From positions 1 to 46,368 of the forward strand of contig NZ_CAMKXG010000003.1 of NCBI RefSeq assembly GCF_946477055.1: 46,368 bases of DNA. Direction: 5' to 3'. The DNA comes from Lonsdalea britannica (GTDB lineage: Bacteria; Pseudomonadota; Gammaproteobacteria; Enterobacterales; Enterobacteriaceae). The position numbers were made by a program, and so were the translations under genes. Positions 1-11,602 of this stretch are shown here, one piece after another. The stretch's first letter is position 1. Every line of letters begins with the position of its first letter. The notes under the pieces are model-generated. The model saw only the letters and a program-made list of their open reading frames with translations, was not told the DNA's origin and ran no database searches.

Positions 1-28
1 TGGGCTCGGAGATGTGTATAAGAGACAG
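1..28. other. Nextera sequencing adapter remnant (not genomic)
   Basis: The first 28 bases match the 3' part of the Illumina Nextera read-2 adapter, ending in the 19-base Tn5 mosaic end (AGATGTGTATAAGAGACAG, positions 10-28). Integrase coding sequence begins at once after it. This is untrimmed library adapter at an assembly end and should be excluded from biological interpretation. Confidence 0.97.
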
Positions 29-928
29 CTTTTGATCTTTTCCAGAATGACCAGAGCCTGACGTGATAAAGGAACAAGATGAGGAGTACGCATCTTCGAT
101 CCTCGATGTGAATGCTTCACACCTTCCAGTGGTTCACGTTCCCCCGGAATCGTCCACATAGCAGTTTCAAAATCGACTTCTGACCAGCGAGCAAAACGTA
201 ACTCACTAGATCGAATGAAGACTAACAACGTCAGCTCGACAGCTAAGCGTGTTAGTGGTCTGCCGGTATATGTGTCGATACGATGAAGTAATTCAGGAAT
301 GCGATTAAGTTCTAGCGCAGCACGATGCTGTCGTTTAGCAGTGGCAACTGCTCCAGCGATCTCTTGTGCGGGGTTATAGTCGATTAAACCGCTTTGCACA
401 GCGAATCGCATAATTGCTGTTGTTCGTTGTTGTAGACGTGCCGCCACTTCAAGACGTCCAGACATCTCTACGGCTTTGATGGGGATAAGTAAATCTCGGG
501 TCTTTAGTTCAGCGATATTTCGCTTACCAATGGCAGCAAAGAGGTTATCCTCCAGGCTCTTCAACACACGGGCACTATGCGGCTCAGACCACTTTTGATT
601 GCTGGCGTGCCAGTCTCTGGCTACCACTTCAAAGGTTATCGCTTCTTGCTCCTACTCTATCTGAACAGCTTTCTTGTTCTCACTAGGATCGACGCCGTTA
701 GCTAGCTACTTACGGGCTTCGTCGCGACGAGCCCTGGCATCCGCTAGCGAAACTTCAGGGTATTTCCCCCAACGCTAGCATCTTCTCTTTACCGCCAAAA
801 CGATAACGAAGCCGCCAATATTTGGAGCCGTTCGGGTGAACAAGCAAAACCATGCCGTCGCCATCAGTCAGCTTATAGGATTTTACTTCAGGCTTAGCCG
901 AACGAACCTTCACATCACTCAGAGCCAT
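29..928 (-). pseudogene. P4-family tyrosine integrase, broken and truncated
   Basis: Island-type site-specific recombinase next to tRNA-Leu. The reading frame opens at ATG 926-928 (MALSDVKVRSAKPEVKSYKL), behind an AAAGGA ribosome site, with the DUF4102-like N-terminal arm-binding domain. It breaks at a five-base G run (766-770; four Gs would restore LGKYPEVSLADARARRDEARK). In the restored frame two TAG codons occur (complement of 706-708 and of 652-654), both where the family has Gln, so each looks like a CAG to TAG change. After these the frame stays open to base 29, through the core-binding domain and the box I region FIRSSELRFARW with the first catalytic Arg. The rest of the catalytic domain, including the Tyr, lies beyond the contig end. 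Three independent lesions make this a decayed gene rather than one sequencing error. It is downstream of the tRNA 3' end on the same strand, the usual island arrangement. Confidence 0.9.
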
Positions 929-1089
929 AATGAGTATCCTTTCAAGGGTTCTGTGTGGGTACAAACATTATCGAACCGGGAAATACCCGCAGTTGTACCC
1001 GCATCAGTAAGTTGATGTAGATTGAATCAGGTTGACTTAGGTTGAGTGAAAAAGCGAGGGAAGCCTTGCGGGGACTGGATTTTAGACAT

Positions 1090-1112
1090 AAAAAAAGACC
1101 TCAGTTGAGGTC
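1090..1112 (-). terminator. Rho-independent terminator of tRNA-Leu
   Basis: On the minus strand the stem GACCTC/GAGGTC with a short AACT loop (1097-1112) is followed by seven Ts. It lies 14 bases past the tRNA CCA end. Confidence 0.85.
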
Positions 1113-1126
1113 AATTTACATACTGT

Positions 1127-1211
1127 TGGTGCCGAAGGCCGGACTCGAACCGGCACGTATTTCTACGGTTGATTTTGAATCAACTGCGTCTACCGATTTC
1201 GCCACTTCGGC
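1127..1211 (-). tRNA. leuX: tRNA-Leu, anticodon CAA
   Basis: An 85-base tRNA with 3' CCA encoded (complement of 1127-1129). The acceptor stem GCCGAAG pairs with CTTCGGC. The anticodon stem GTTGA/TCAAC carries the loop TTCAAAA, giving anticodon CAA, which reads the UUG codon. A short variable arm and GGTTCGAGTCC T-arm follow, as in class II tRNA-Leu. It appears the same as E. coli leuX, a well-known integration hot spot for P4-like islands, and here too a P4-type integrase relic lies directly downstream. Confidence 0.97.
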
Positions 1212-1239
1212 ACTGAAGTAGTATGCGGAAAACGGGGGG

Positions 1240-1267
1240 ATTATACCGTGCAGTCGCGTCCGCGCAA
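1240..1267 (-). promoter_or_regulatory. Promoter of tRNA-Leu
   Basis: Read on the minus strand: -35 TTGCGC (1262-1267), 16-base spacer, perfect -10 TATAAT (1240-1245), followed by a C-rich discriminator. A GC-rich discriminator is typical of stable-RNA promoters under stringent control. Transcription would start near 1233. Confidence 0.75.
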
Positions 1268-1412
1268 CCTTAATCCATCAATCCGCGACTGAGTGATGAA
1301 AAATTCGTCTTATCCCCGCCTAGCCCGATGACAGCGGCCTCCATCGTCAAGTCTGCGACTTGGAGGCATAATCGCTTGGCCCGTTCGGGGTAAAACAGGG
1401 TAACCTTTATGC

Positions 1413-2705
1413 ATGAATAAAGAAGCTGAACTGAAACGAGCCAAACGACTGGCGCTGTCATTGCTCGCTCTTGCGGCCGCCGTCTTTGTGATAACGCTGT
1501 GTTTGCCGCCCAACTTCTGGGTTAGCGGCGCGAAGGCCATTGCCGAGGCGGCGATGGTCGGCGCGCTGGCCGACTGGTTTGCCGTCGTAGCGCTGTTTCG
1601 CCGGGTGCCGCTACCATTAGTCTCCCGCCATACCGCGATTATCCCGCGTAACAAAGCGAGGATAGCGGACAATCTGGCCACCTTTGTTCAGGAGAAATTC
1701 CTCGATACTGAATCGTTGCTAGCGCTGATCCGCCGACATAATCCCGCTCACATCGTGGGGCGCTGGTTGCAGCACCCGGATAATGCCGAACGGCTGGGCG
1801 GTCATCTGTTGCAGTTTATGCGCGGTATTTTAGATATGGCGGATGACCAGCGAATCCAACGCTTCATTCGCCGTGCGGTACACAAAGCGATCGATAAAGT
1901 GGATCTCACCCAGTCTGTCGCCGTTCTGTTGGAAAGTCTGACCAAAAATAATCGCCATCAGCAGTTGCTGGACACGGTGATAGAACACCTGTTGAGGATG
2001 GTGAACAAACCGTCGACGCGGGAGTTTATTGCGGTACAGATCGTCCGCTGGCTGAAGCGTGAACATCCCGTCACAGAAAAGATCCTGCCTTCTGAATGGC
2101 TGGGTGAGCGCAGCGCCGAGGTGGTCGCCAACGCGGTCAACACGCTGTTAGACGAAGTCGTGCGCGACGAGGGCCATGAGTTGCGTCGGCACTTTAATCG
2201 TACCGTCGTCCAGCTGATCGAACGACTCCGCACCGATCCGGAAATGGCGCAGCGGGCCGAAGAGATTAAGCGCTATTTGAAAGATGACGAAGCGCTGAAT
2301 CACTATTTGAGCGATCTGTGGGGAGACCTGCGCGCCTGGCTCAAAGCCGACCTTAATCAAAGCGATTCTGCCGTACAGGCCCGCATCAGCGCCATCGGCC
2401 AGTGGCTGGGACAAACATTGATGCAGGATGAAGGACTGCGGTCATCGCTCAATCAGCATCTGGAAGAGGCGGTGCGCACGATCGCACCGGAGTTCGCCAA
2501 TTTCCTGACGCGCCACATTAGCGATACGGTAAAAAGCTGGGATGCTGAAGAGATGTCTCGTTTAATCGAACTGAACATCGGCAAAGATCTCCAGTTTATT
2601 CGCATCAACGGCACGCTGGTGGGGGGAAGCATCGGGCTGGGACTGTATCTGCTATCGCAGCTGCCAGACCTGATTGCCATGCTGCGTAATTCAACCACGT
2701 TTTAG
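1413..2705 (+). CDS. yjiN: DUF445 inner-membrane protein YjiN
   Basis: A 430-residue DUF445 family protein of unknown biochemical function. It has an N-terminal hydrophobic segment (about residues 13-33), then the conserved family signature [18 protein letters not shown] at about 47-64, a long charged helical middle section and a C-terminal hydrophobic segment ([21 protein letters not shown]). This suggests a membrane-anchored protein with a large helical domain. The ATG at 1413 fits the family N-terminus; only a weak ribosome site (GGGTAAC) precedes it. It is convergent with lptG and shares a terminator with it. A CATAAT box at 1367-1372 could be its -10 element, but a -35 is not clear. Confidence 0.85.
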   Translation: MNKEAELKRAKRLALSLLALAAAVFVITLCLPPNFWVSGAKAIAEAAMVGALADWFAVVALFRRVPLPLVSRHTAIIPRNKARIADNLATFVQEKFLDTESLLALIRRHNPAHIVGRWLQHPDNAERLGGHLLQFMRGILDMADDQRIQRFIRRAVHKAIDKVDLTQSVAVLLESLTKNNRHQQLLDTVIEHLLRMVNKPSTREFIAVQIVRWLKREHPVTEKILPSEWLGERSAEVVANAVNTLLDEVVRDEGHELRRHFNRTVVQLIERLRTDPEMAQRAEEIKRYLKDDEALNHYLSDLWGDLRAWLKADLNQSDSAVQARISAIGQWLGQTLMQDEGLRSSLNQHLEEAVRTIAPEFANFLTRHISDTVKSWDAEEMSRLIELNIGKDLQFIRINGTLVGGSIGLGLYLLSQLPDLIAMLRNSTTF

Positions 2706-2728
2706 CCCACAGATGCGGTACAAAAGAC

Positions 2729-2750
2729 AACGGGCCCGCAGGCCCGTTTT
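2729..2750. terminator. Terminator between yjiN and lptG
   Basis: ACGGGCC and GGCCCGT form a 7-bp stem around a CGCA loop (2730-2747), followed by TTTT on the plus strand. It ends yjiN and probably also lptG, whose stop codon lies at 2770-2772. Confidence 0.75.
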
Positions 2751-2769
2751 AGTCGACAGCGAAGAACGT

Positions 2770-3840
2770 CTAGCGACGTTTCAGCAGTAGCATCACGCTG
2801 ATAGCCAGGAATAGAACGCTCGGTAGCAGAGCCCCCAGCACCGGCGGCATATGGTAAACCAGGCTCAACGGACCGAAGATCTGGTCCAGCACGTAAAACA
2901 GGAAGCCGAAGCTGATACCAATAACGATGCGCATACCGGCTGGCACGTTTCTCAACGGACCGAAAATAAACGACAGCGCCATCAACATCATCACCGCTAC
3001 CGACAGCGGAGAGAAAATCTTGCTCCACATGTTGAGCTGATAACGGCCGGACTCCTGCCCGCTCTGTTTGAGATAGCTAATGTAGTTAAGCAGGCCGCTG
3101 ATGGAGAGCGCACTGGGTTCCAGTGCCACCACACCCAACTTATCTGGCGTCAGGCTGGTGTTCCATTCACCGCTTAAGGTTTGGCTGCCGCCAATCTTTT
3201 TACTGTCGGTGAGTTCGGACGTATCGACCTGCGACAGCTTCCACATACCGTCCGCAAAGGTAGCAGAGGCCGCATAACGTACCGACAGCAGCTTACGGTC
3301 ATTATCGAAGTGATAGATACTGACGCCCGCCAGCTCTTTTTCGCCGACAACCCGTTGGATAAACACGAAATCAGACCCGTCTTTGGCCCACATCCCGTTC
3401 TGGGTAGACAGCATCGAACCGCCGAACATCATCTGAGAACGGTAATTGCGCGCCATCTGTTCGCCCTGCGGCGCCACCCACTCGCCAATGGCCATGGTCA
3501 GCAGCACCAGCGGGATAGCGGTTTTCATGACCGCACCTGCGATTTGCAGGCGGGAAAAACCGGATGCCTGCATGACGACCAGTTCACTGCGCGTCGCCAA
3601 CGTTCCCAAGCCTAATAACGCGCCCAGCAGCGCCGCCATCGGGAAAAACGTTTCAATGTCTTTGGGGACGCTCAGCAACGTATAGAATCCGGCACCCAGC
3701 GCCGAATAACCGCCCTGCCCGACTTTGCGCAACTGTTCGACAAACTTGATGATGCCGGAGAGCGATACCAGCATGAATAACGTCATCATGATGGTATTGA
3801 AAATGGTTCTACCGATATAGCGGTCTAAAACTCCAAACAT
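2770..3840 (-). CDS. lptG: LPS export permease LptG
   Basis: One of the two transmembrane subunits of the LptB2FG ABC transporter, which extracts lipopolysaccharide from the inner membrane and pushes it along the LptC/A/D bridge. 356 residues against 360 in E. coli. The sequence shows the N-terminal FGVLDRYIGRTIFNTIMMTLF segment, three N-terminal membrane spans, a periplasmic beta-jellyroll domain in the middle (about 130-265), and three C-terminal spans ending in LLLKRR. Its ATG overlaps the lptF stop by one base (TGATG at 3838-3842), so the two are translationally coupled. Apparently intact. Confidence 0.96.
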   Translation of the reverse strand: MFGVLDRYIGRTIFNTIMMTLFMLVSLSGIIKFVEQLRKVGQGGYSALGAGFYTLLSVPKDIETFFPMAALLGALLGLGTLATRSELVVMQASGFSRLQIAGAVMKTAIPLVLLTMAIGEWVAPQGEQMARNYRSQMMFGGSMLSTQNGMWAKDGSDFVFIQRVVGEKELAGVSIYHFDNDRKLLSVRYAASATFADGMWKLSQVDTSELTDSKKIGGSQTLSGEWNTSLTPDKLGVVALEPSALSISGLLNYISYLKQSGQESGRYQLNMWSKIFSPLSVAVMMLMALSFIFGPLRNVPAGMRIVIGISFGFLFYVLDQIFGPLSLVYHMPPVLGALLPSVLFLAISVMLLLKRR

Positions 3841-4946
3841 CAGGCCGCTCCTCTTGGCGTCAGGCGGTATCTCAATTTGCGCAACGGCACGCTATCCCAC
3901 AGGTTGAGCGCGATGGCAATCGCCACGTAAACCGCATTGGTCAGCCACATCCATACCAGCGGATCGAGCTTGCCTTTACCGGCATTGGATCGCAGCGAGG
4001 TCTGCAGCAGGAAGAAAATCAGATAAAGCAACATAGCTGGCAGCATGCTCAATACGCGGCCCTGACGGGGATTCACCACGCTGAGCGGCACGACAATAAT
4101 CGCCATGACCAGCACGGATAAGATTAGCGTAAGACGCCAGTGGAACTCGGCGCGAGCACCGACATCATCAGAACGCCACAGCGTCTTCATGTCCATCTGC
4201 TCAACGTTATTCGGATCGACGGTGACCGCCTGATGCCCAATGAGCGCCTGATAATCCGTGAAGTCGGTGATGCGGAAGTCGCGCATCATCGCCGTCCCTT
4301 CATAGCGAGTGCCTTTGTTCAGCGTCACGACCTGCGATCCGTCATCGCCCTGCGCGACGGTGCCGTGATCGGCCACCACCACGGAGGGGCGAGCGTTGTC
4401 GCGCGGACGCATCTGGGCGAGGAATACGTGTTCGAACTCCTTGCCGCTGACGTTACCCACGAAGAGCACCGAATTGCCGTCCTGAGACTGCTGGAACTGC
4501 CCTTCCGCCAGCGTCGCCATCCCAGGGTTGGCTCTGGCCTCGGCCAGCACCTCATCTTGATGTCGCGACGACCAGGGACTGAGCCATAGCACGTTGACCG
4601 TCGCCGCCACGGCTGTCGCCAATGCCAGCCATGCCGCAGCCTTCAGCAGCACGTTTTTGCTCAGTCCGCATGCATGCATCACGGTGATTTCGCTTTCGGC
4701 ATACAGTCGCCCAAACGTCATCAGTAACCCGAGAAACAGACTCAACGGCAAAATAAGCTGTGCCATCTCCGGCACGCCAAGTCCCAAAAGGGATAAAACC
4801 AGATTCGTCGGGATATCACCGTCCACCGCCGCGCCCAGTATTCGCACTAATTTCTGACAGAAAAAAATCAGCAGCAGAATAAACAGGATAGCCAGCTGGC
4901 TTTTAAAGGTTTCCCGTACCAGATATCGAATGATGATCACGCTCAA
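3840..4946 (-). CDS. lptF: LPS export permease LptF
   Basis: The partner of LptG in the LptB2FG lipopolysaccharide extractor. 368 residues, close to the 366 of E. coli. It begins MSVIIIRYLVRETFKSQLAI with a first membrane span at about 15-30, then two more spans, a periplasmic jellyroll (about 135-265) and three C-terminal spans. First gene of the lptFG operon, transcribed divergently from pepA across a 275-base gap. The ATPase gene lptB is not in this window, as usual in enterobacteria. Confidence 0.96.
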   Translation of the reverse strand: MSVIIIRYLVRETFKSQLAILFILLLIFFCQKLVRILGAAVDGDIPTNLVLSLLGLGVPEMAQLILPLSLFLGLLMTFGRLYAESEITVMHACGLSKNVLLKAAAWLALATAVAATVNVLWLSPWSSRHQDEVLAEARANPGMATLAEGQFQQSQDGNSVLFVGNVSGKEFEHVFLAQMRPRDNARPSVVVADHGTVAQGDDGSQVVTLNKGTRYEGTAMMRDFRITDFTDYQALIGHQAVTVDPNNVEQMDMKTLWRSDDVGARAEFHWRLTLILSVLVMAIIVVPLSVVNPRQGRVLSMLPAMLLYLIFFLLQTSLRSNAGKGKLDPLVWMWLTNAVYVAIAIALNLWDSVPLRKLRYRLTPRGAA

Positions 4947-5041
4947 TACGCCTGTGAAAACTTGTCTTTTTGCAGGAAAGTCGATAGTTTTTTCGCTAAC
5001 TCGCCATTTATACTCATTTGTGGCAACCTTCTCGTAGCTAA

Positions 5042-6730
<1,689 letters not shown>

Positions 6731-6777
6731 GGGGTAACCCCGCGCTGAAGTCCCCCGGCGCATGGCGATACGCTGGC

Positions 6778-6800
6778 GATTCCCGTGCAAACGGGAATCT
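6778..6800. repeat. Hairpin in the pepA-holC gap
   Basis: GATTCCCGT and ACGGGAATC form a perfect 9-bp stem around a GCAA tetraloop-sized loop in the 130-base pepA-holC gap. There is no T run, so it is more likely an mRNA processing or stability element than a terminator. Confidence 0.5.
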
Positions 6801-6860
6801 GCGTTTAACGCAGCCAGAGATCCGCGCCGGTCAGAAACCGCGATGGAAGTATAGGTAACA

Positions 6861-7310
6861 ATGAAAAACGCAACGTTCTATCTTCTTGAAACAGAAGACC
6901 AAAGCGGAGAACTCAGTGCGCTGGAAGCGCTAACCTGCGAACTGGCCGCCACGCTGTGGCGGGCGGGCAAACGGGTACTCATCGCCTGTGAAGACGAAGA
7001 GCAAGCGCAGCGGCTGGATGAGGCGTTGTGGCAACGTCCGCCTCATGCTTTCGTACCGCACAACCTGGCGGGGGAAGGTCCGCGCCAGGGAGCGGCCGTC
7101 GAGCTGGCCTGGCCTCACAAGCGCGGTAATACGCCGCGCGAGGTCTTGATCAACCTGCAGCCGCAGTTCGCAGATTTTGCCACCGCTTTCCATGAAGTGA
7201 TAGACTTTGTCCCTTACGAAGAATCCCTGAAACAGTTGGCGCGCGACCGCTATAAAGCCTATCGCAGCGTCGGCTTCCGATTGACCACGGCTACACCGCC
7301 AACCCACTGA
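6861..7310 (+). CDS. holC: DNA polymerase III chi subunit HolC
   Basis: The chi subunit links the clamp loader (through psi, HolD) to single-strand binding protein. 149 residues against 147 in E. coli. Conserved blocks are MKNATFYLLE, GKRVLIACEDEEQAQRLDEALW, FVPHNLAGEGP, and the C-terminal FVPYEESLKQLARDRYKAYR. The gene follows pepA and ends 12 bases before the valS ATG, the usual enterobacterial order. Confidence 0.95.
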   Translation: MKNATFYLLETEDQSGELSALEALTCELAATLWRAGKRVLIACEDEEQAQRLDEALWQRPPHAFVPHNLAGEGPRQGAAVELAWPHKRGNTPREVLINLQPQFADFATAFHEVIDFVPYEESLKQLARDRYKAYRSVGFRLTTATPPTH

Positions 7311-7322
7311 ATTTTGAGCATA

Positions 7323-10178
7323 ATGGAAAAGACATACAACCCGCACGATATAGAGCAGCCGCTTTACGAGCACTGGGAAAAACAAGGCTACTTCAAGCCA
7401 AACGGCGATACCGAGCAAGAAAGCTTCAGCATCATGATTCCGCCGCCCAACGTCACCGGCAGCCTGCACATGGGTCATGCTTTTCAACAAACCATTATGG
7501 ATACTCTGATCCGCTATCAGCGCATGCAGGGCAAAAATACCTTGTGGCAGGCGGGTACTGACCATGCCGGTATCGCTACGCAGATGGTCGTTGAGCGCAA
7601 AATCGCCGCCGAAGAAGGCAAGACGCGCCACGATTACGGTCGCGAGGCCTTCATCGACAAAATCTGGCAGTGGAAAGAAGAATCCGGCGGCACCATCACG
7701 CGCCAGATGCGCCGTCTGGGCAACTCCGTTGACTGGGAGCGCGAACGCTTCACCATGGATAAAGGTTTGTCCGACGCCGTGAAGGAAGTCTTCGTCCGCC
7801 TGTACAAAGAGGACCTAATCTACCGCGGCAAACGCCTGGTGAACTGGGATCCGAAACTGCGCACCGCCATCTCCGATCTGGAAGTGGAGAACCGTGAAGT
7901 TAAAGGCTCCATGTGGCACCTGCGCTACCCGCTGGCTGACGGCGCCAAGACGACCGAAGGCAAAGACTATCTGGTCGTTGCCACCACCCGTCCCGAAACC
8001 GTGCTGGGCGATACCGGCGTAGCGGTAAACCCGGAAGATCCTCGTTATAAAGATTTGATCGGTAAAGACGTCATCCTACCGCTGATCGGCCGCCGCATCC
8101 CTATCCTTGCGGACGAACATGCCGACATGGAAAAAGGTACCGGCTGCGTAAAAATCACGCCAGCTCATGACTTCAACGACTATGAAGTCGGTAAACGCCA
8201 CGCCCTGCCGATGATCAACATCCTGACCTTTGACGGCGATATCCGTCAGCAGGCGGAAGTGTTCGACACCCACGGAAATGCCTCTGACGTCTATGACGAC
8301 ACTATCCCGGAAGCCTTCCGCGGCATGGAGCGCTTCGCCGCGCGTAAAGCGACCGTGGCCGCTTTCGACGAACTAGGCCTGCTGGAAGAGATCAAGGCGC
8401 ATGACCTGACAGTGCCTTACGGCGACCGCGGCGGCGTGGTGATTGAGCCGATGCTGACCGATCAGTGGTACGTACGCACGGCCCCGCTGGCCAAACAGGC
8501 GGTGGAAGCCGTCGAAGACGGTCGTATCCAGTTCGTACCGAAGCAGTATGAAAACATGTACTTCAGCTGGATGCGCGACATTCAGGACTGGTGTATCTCC
8601 CGCCAGCTGTGGTGGGGTCATCGTATTCCAGCCTGGTACGACGCTAACGGCAATGTCTATGTCGGCCGCGACGAAGCCGAAGTTCGTAGCGAAAACAATC
8701 TGGCGGACGACGTAACCCTGACGCAGGACGAAGACGTGCTGGACACCTGGTTCTCCTCCGGACTGTGGACCTTCTCCACGCTGGGTTGGCCGGAACAGAC
8801 GCCTGAGCTGAAAGCCTTCCATCCGAGCAGCGTGATGGTCAGCGGTTTCGACATCATCTTCTTCTGGATCGCCCGCATGATCATGCTGACGATGCATTTC
8901 ATCAAAGATGAAAATGGTCAGCCGCAGGTGCCATTCAACACCGTCTACATGACCGGTCTGATTCGCGACGACGAAGGCCAGAAAATGTCCAAATCCAAAG
9001 GGAACGTCATCGACCCGCTGGATATGGTCGACGGCATCTCTCTGGAAGCGCTGCTGGAAAAACGCACCGGCAACATGATGCAGCCGCAGCTGGCGGAAAA
9101 AATCCGCAAGCGCACGGAAAAACAGTTCCCGAACGGGATCGAACCGCATGGTACTGACGCCCTGCGCTTTACGCTGGCGGCGCTGGCCTCCACCGGTCGC
9201 GACATCAACTGGGACATGAAGCGCCTGGAAGGTTATCGCAACTTCTGTAACAAGCTGTGGAACGCCAGCCGCTTTGTCCTGATGAACACCGAAGGACAGG
9301 ATTGCGGTATGCAAGGCGGCGAACGTGTCCTGTCGCTGGCCGACCGCTGGATCCTGGCTGAATTCAATCGCACGGTGAAAGCCTACCGTGAAGCGCTAGA
9401 CAGCTATCGCTTCGATCTGGCGGCGAACATCCTCTATGAGTTCACCTGGAACCAGTTCTGCGACTGGTATCTGGAGCTCGCCAAGCCGGTGATGAACGGC
9501 GGCAGCGAAGCCGAACTGCGCGGCACCCGTCACACGCTGGTACAGGTGTTGGAAGCCTTGCTGCGTCTGGCACACCCGATTATTCCGTTTATCACGGAAA
9601 CGATCTGGCAGCGTGTCAAAGTGTTGAAAGGCATCGAAGCCGATACCATTATGCTGCAGCCGTTCCCGGCCTTCGACGCGGCGCTGGAAGACAGCCAGGC
9701 ACTGCACGATCTGGAGTGGATCAAGCAAACCATCATCGCCGTGCGTAACATTCGCGCCGAGATGAACATTGCGCCCAGCAAACCGTTGGAAATGCTGCTG
9801 CGCGACAGCAACGCCGAAGCGCAGCGCCGGATCACAGAGAACCTCAGCTTCATCAAAACGCTGGCGCGACTGGAGAGCATCGACGTCCTGCCTGCCGGCG
9901 ATAAAGGACCGGTTTCCGTCGCCAAGCTGGTGGACGGCGCCGAACTGCTGATCCCGATGGCCGGTCTGATCGACAAGGCCAGCGAGCTGGATCGCTTAGC
10001 GAAAGAGGTCGCGAAGATTGATGGCGAGATCTCGCGTATCGAAAGTAAACTGGCTAACGAAGGCTTTGTCGCCCGCGCGCCGGAAGCGGTAGTCGCGAAA
10101 GAACGTGAGAAGCTGACTCATTACGCCGATGCCAAAGCGAAACTGAAAGAACAGCAGGCGACCATCGCCGCGCTGTAA
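7323..10178 (+). CDS. valS: Valyl-tRNA synthetase
   Basis: Class Ia synthetase that charges tRNA-Val and edits threonine mischarged onto it. The ATG at 7323 ([18 protein letters not shown]) gives 951 residues, the E. coli length; an in-frame TTG three codons upstream is less likely. The HIGH motif is HMGH at 49-52 in [14 protein letters not shown], and KMSKS is at 554-558. The CP1 editing domain lies between (about 190-340, with [13 protein letters not shown]). The C-terminal coiled-coil arm (about 880-951, rich in Lys, Glu and Ala) is complete. Only 12 bases separate it from holC, so the two are probably cotranscribed. Confidence 0.98.
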   Translation: MEKTYNPHDIEQPLYEHWEKQGYFKPNGDTEQESFSIMIPPPNVTGSLHMGHAFQQTIMDTLIRYQRMQGKNTLWQAGTDHAGIATQMVVERKIAAEEGKTRHDYGREAFIDKIWQWKEESGGTITRQMRRLGNSVDWERERFTMDKGLSDAVKEVFVRLYKEDLIYRGKRLVNWDPKLRTAISDLEVENREVKGSMWHLRYPLADGAKTTEGKDYLVVATTRPETVLGDTGVAVNPEDPRYKDLIGKDVILPLIGRRIPILADEHADMEKGTGCVKITPAHDFNDYEVGKRHALPMINILTFDGDIRQQAEVFDTHGNASDVYDDTIPEAFRGMERFAARKATVAAFDELGLLEEIKAHDLTVPYGDRGGVVIEPMLTDQWYVRTAPLAKQAVEAVEDGRIQFVPKQYENMYFSWMRDIQDWCISRQLWWGHRIPAWYDANGNVYVGRDEAEVRSENNLADDVTLTQDEDVLDTWFSSGLWTFSTLGWPEQTPELKAFHPSSVMVSGFDIIFFWIARMIMLTMHFIKDENGQPQVPFNTVYMTGLIRDDEGQKMSKSKGNVIDPLDMVDGISLEALLEKRTGNMMQPQLAEKIRKRTEKQFPNGIEPHGTDALRFTLAALASTGRDINWDMKRLEGYRNFCNKLWNASRFVLMNTEGQDCGMQGGERVLSLADRWILAEFNRTVKAYREALDSYRFDLAANILYEFTWNQFCDWYLELAKPVMNGGSEAELRGTRHTLVQVLEALLRLAHPIIPFITETIWQRVKVLKGIEADTIMLQPFPAFDAALEDSQALHDLEWIKQTIIAVRNIRAEMNIAPSKPLEMLLRDSNAEAQRRITENLSFIKTLARLESIDVLPAGDKGPVSVAKLVDGAELLIPMAGLIDKASELDRLAKEVAKIDGEISRIESKLANEGFVARAPEAVVAKEREKLTHYADAKAKLKEQQATIAAL

Positions 10179-10195
10179 GCGGCAGGTCCGACACA

Positions 10196-10224
10196 AAGGG
10201 AGATCGTCCAGATCTCCCTTTTTT
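10196..10224 (+). terminator. Terminator after valS
   Basis: AAGGGAGATC (10196-10205) pairs with GATCTCCCTT (10211-10220) around a short loop, with six Ts. It lies 18 bases after the valS stop codon. Confidence 0.9.
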
Positions 10225-10437
10225 ATTGGTCCTCAAGACCTCTAACCGACACGACGCCAGCCCATTAGTGAAATACCGAAACACGTAACGCAAACCCTTG
10301 AACAATCTGGGGAGGCGTCCCGTGGCAGGATAATTCCGACGATTGCATTCGAGCCGAATAAAGTGTTATTACAGTCGGTGTATCCACTTTCCTCATTTGG
10401 CCACGACGATAAACTGAAAAGCGAGCATTTGAGCACC

Positions 10438-10941
10438 ATGACAATCGCAACTCCCGTTCAACTTCTGACACGCCCCATCACCGCAGCAGACAATGCCGCG
10501 ATGGCTGACGTGATCCGCCGCGTGTCGGCCGAGTTCGGGTTGACGGCGGACAAGGGCTATACCATCGCCGATCCCGATCTCGATTCGCTGTTCCAGCTGT
10601 ACAATCGCCCGCAGTGTGCTTACTGGGTGGTGGAGTGCGGCGGCGAAGTGGTTGGCGGCGGCGGCATCGCCCCGCTGTCAGGGGGAGACGCGGATATTTG
10701 CGAGCTGCAGAAAATGTATTTCCTCCCCACCGCGCGTGGACGGGGACTGGCCAGACAGCTGGCGCAGCAGGCCTTGGAGTTTGGTCGTCAGCACGGCTTC
10801 AGCCGCTGCTATCTGGAGACCACCGGCCACCTCACCAGCGCCATTCGGCTCTATGAAAAGCTAGGATTTCGCCAAATTCCCTCTGCGTTAGGGAGTACCG
10901 GTCATGTGGACTGCGAAGTAAGAATGATCAAGCCGCTGTAA
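10438..10941 (+). CDS. yjgM: GNAT-family acetyltransferase, YjgM-like
   Basis: A probable GCN5-related N-acetyltransferase. Starting at ATG 10438 ([18 protein letters not shown]) it has 167 residues, the length recalled for E. coli YjgM, which occupies the same place between valS and rraB. The frame is open 75 bases further upstream but without family similarity. The acetyl-CoA binding motif A is seen at [21 protein letters not shown] (R-G-R-G-L-A), followed by the C-terminal [11 protein letters not shown] block. The substrate is unknown. E. coli yjgN, normally between valS and yjgM, is absent here. Confidence 0.8.
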   Translation: MTIATPVQLLTRPITAADNAAMADVIRRVSAEFGLTADKGYTIADPDLDSLFQLYNRPQCAYWVVECGGEVVGGGGIAPLSGGDADICELQKMYFLPTARGRGLARQLAQQALEFGRQHGFSRCYLETTGHLTSAIRLYEKLGFRQIPSALGSTGHVDCEVRMIKPL

Positions 10942-10946
10942 GAAAG

Positions 10947-10978
10947 GATTGCCGACGGTCATGCCGCCGGCAATATTG
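10947..10978. repeat. Hairpin between yjgM and rraB
   Basis: An imperfect inverted repeat (ATTGCCG ... CGGCAAT with an inner CGG/CCG) lies between the convergent genes. No T run follows. It may serve as a weak terminator. Confidence 0.35.
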
Positions 10979-11015
10979 CGAGGCCTGGAGAAAGGGCCGT
11001 CACGGAGAAGAGGAA

Positions 11016-11441
11016 TTAGTGACGTTTGCCGTCATCATCCTCATCGTAGAATTCACCTTCGCCTTCATCATCTTCGTCAGAACCGTTCGGATCTTCGAAG
11101 TAAGTGCCCCAGCCGTCGTAATTGACTTCATGACGCTCAGCCAATGACAGCAGCTGTTCGACCTGACCATCGATGATCTCGGCTTTGAGCGACACTTCGC
11201 TGATGACGTCGCAACACATCAGCAGTACGCCCTCTTCAACTTCCAGCTCTTCCGCATCCGTGACTTCGTAGCCCATCTTGAAGGCGTCGACCGCCACCTT
11301 TTCCAGGTCTTCGAACTTCTCGGCGGAGAAGTGATGCTCGATGGTGTAGACCGCTTCAGGATCGCTGCCATCGTCCAGCAACTCTTCAATAATCAGCCGC
11401 GTTTCTTCACGCTGCTCTTCCAGCAATTCACGGTTTACCAT
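11016..11441 (-). CDS. rraB: RNase E inhibitor RraB
   Basis: Binds the C-terminal scaffold of RNase E and modulates degradosome composition and activity. 141 residues, near the 138 of E. coli. The core shows [29 protein letters not shown] and [14 protein letters not shown]; the C-terminus is a run of Asp, Glu and Gly followed by GKRH. ATG at 11441 with GAGGA nine bases upstream. Transcribed divergently from argI and convergent with yjgM. Confidence 0.95.
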   Translation of the reverse strand: MVNRELLEEQREETRLIIEELLDDGSDPEAVYTIEHHFSAEKFEDLEKVAVDAFKMGYEVTDAEELEVEEGVLLMCCDVISEVSLKAEIIDGQVEQLLSLAERHEVNYDGWGTYFEDPNGSDEDDEGEGEFYDEDDDGKRH

Positions 11442-11514
11442 GACTCAGTCCTCATTAAACGGCGAGATATCGCCGCATTGTCCCACAGCCCCGCACCCGG
11501 CTCCACCACAAAGT

Positions 11515-11571
11515 TTGACCTCGCCACTTGAAATTGAATATTTACACATATAAAGTGAATTTTAATTCAAT
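11515..11571 (+). promoter_or_regulatory. argI promoter with two ARG boxes (ArgR operator)
   Basis: Two 18-base ARG boxes, 11533-11550 and 11554-11571, are separated by 3 bases, the arrangement known for E. coli ArgR operators. The second matches the consensus WNTGAATWWWWATTCANW at every defined position; the first keeps the left half (TGAAT) but its right half is weak. A -35 TTGACC (11515-11520) and a poor -10 (AATATT, 11537-11542) overlap the first box, so ArgR with arginine would block polymerase. Confidence 0.88.
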
Positions 11572-11602
11572 CATAAGTAGTGTCCGCACGGAGATAAGTT
11601 CT

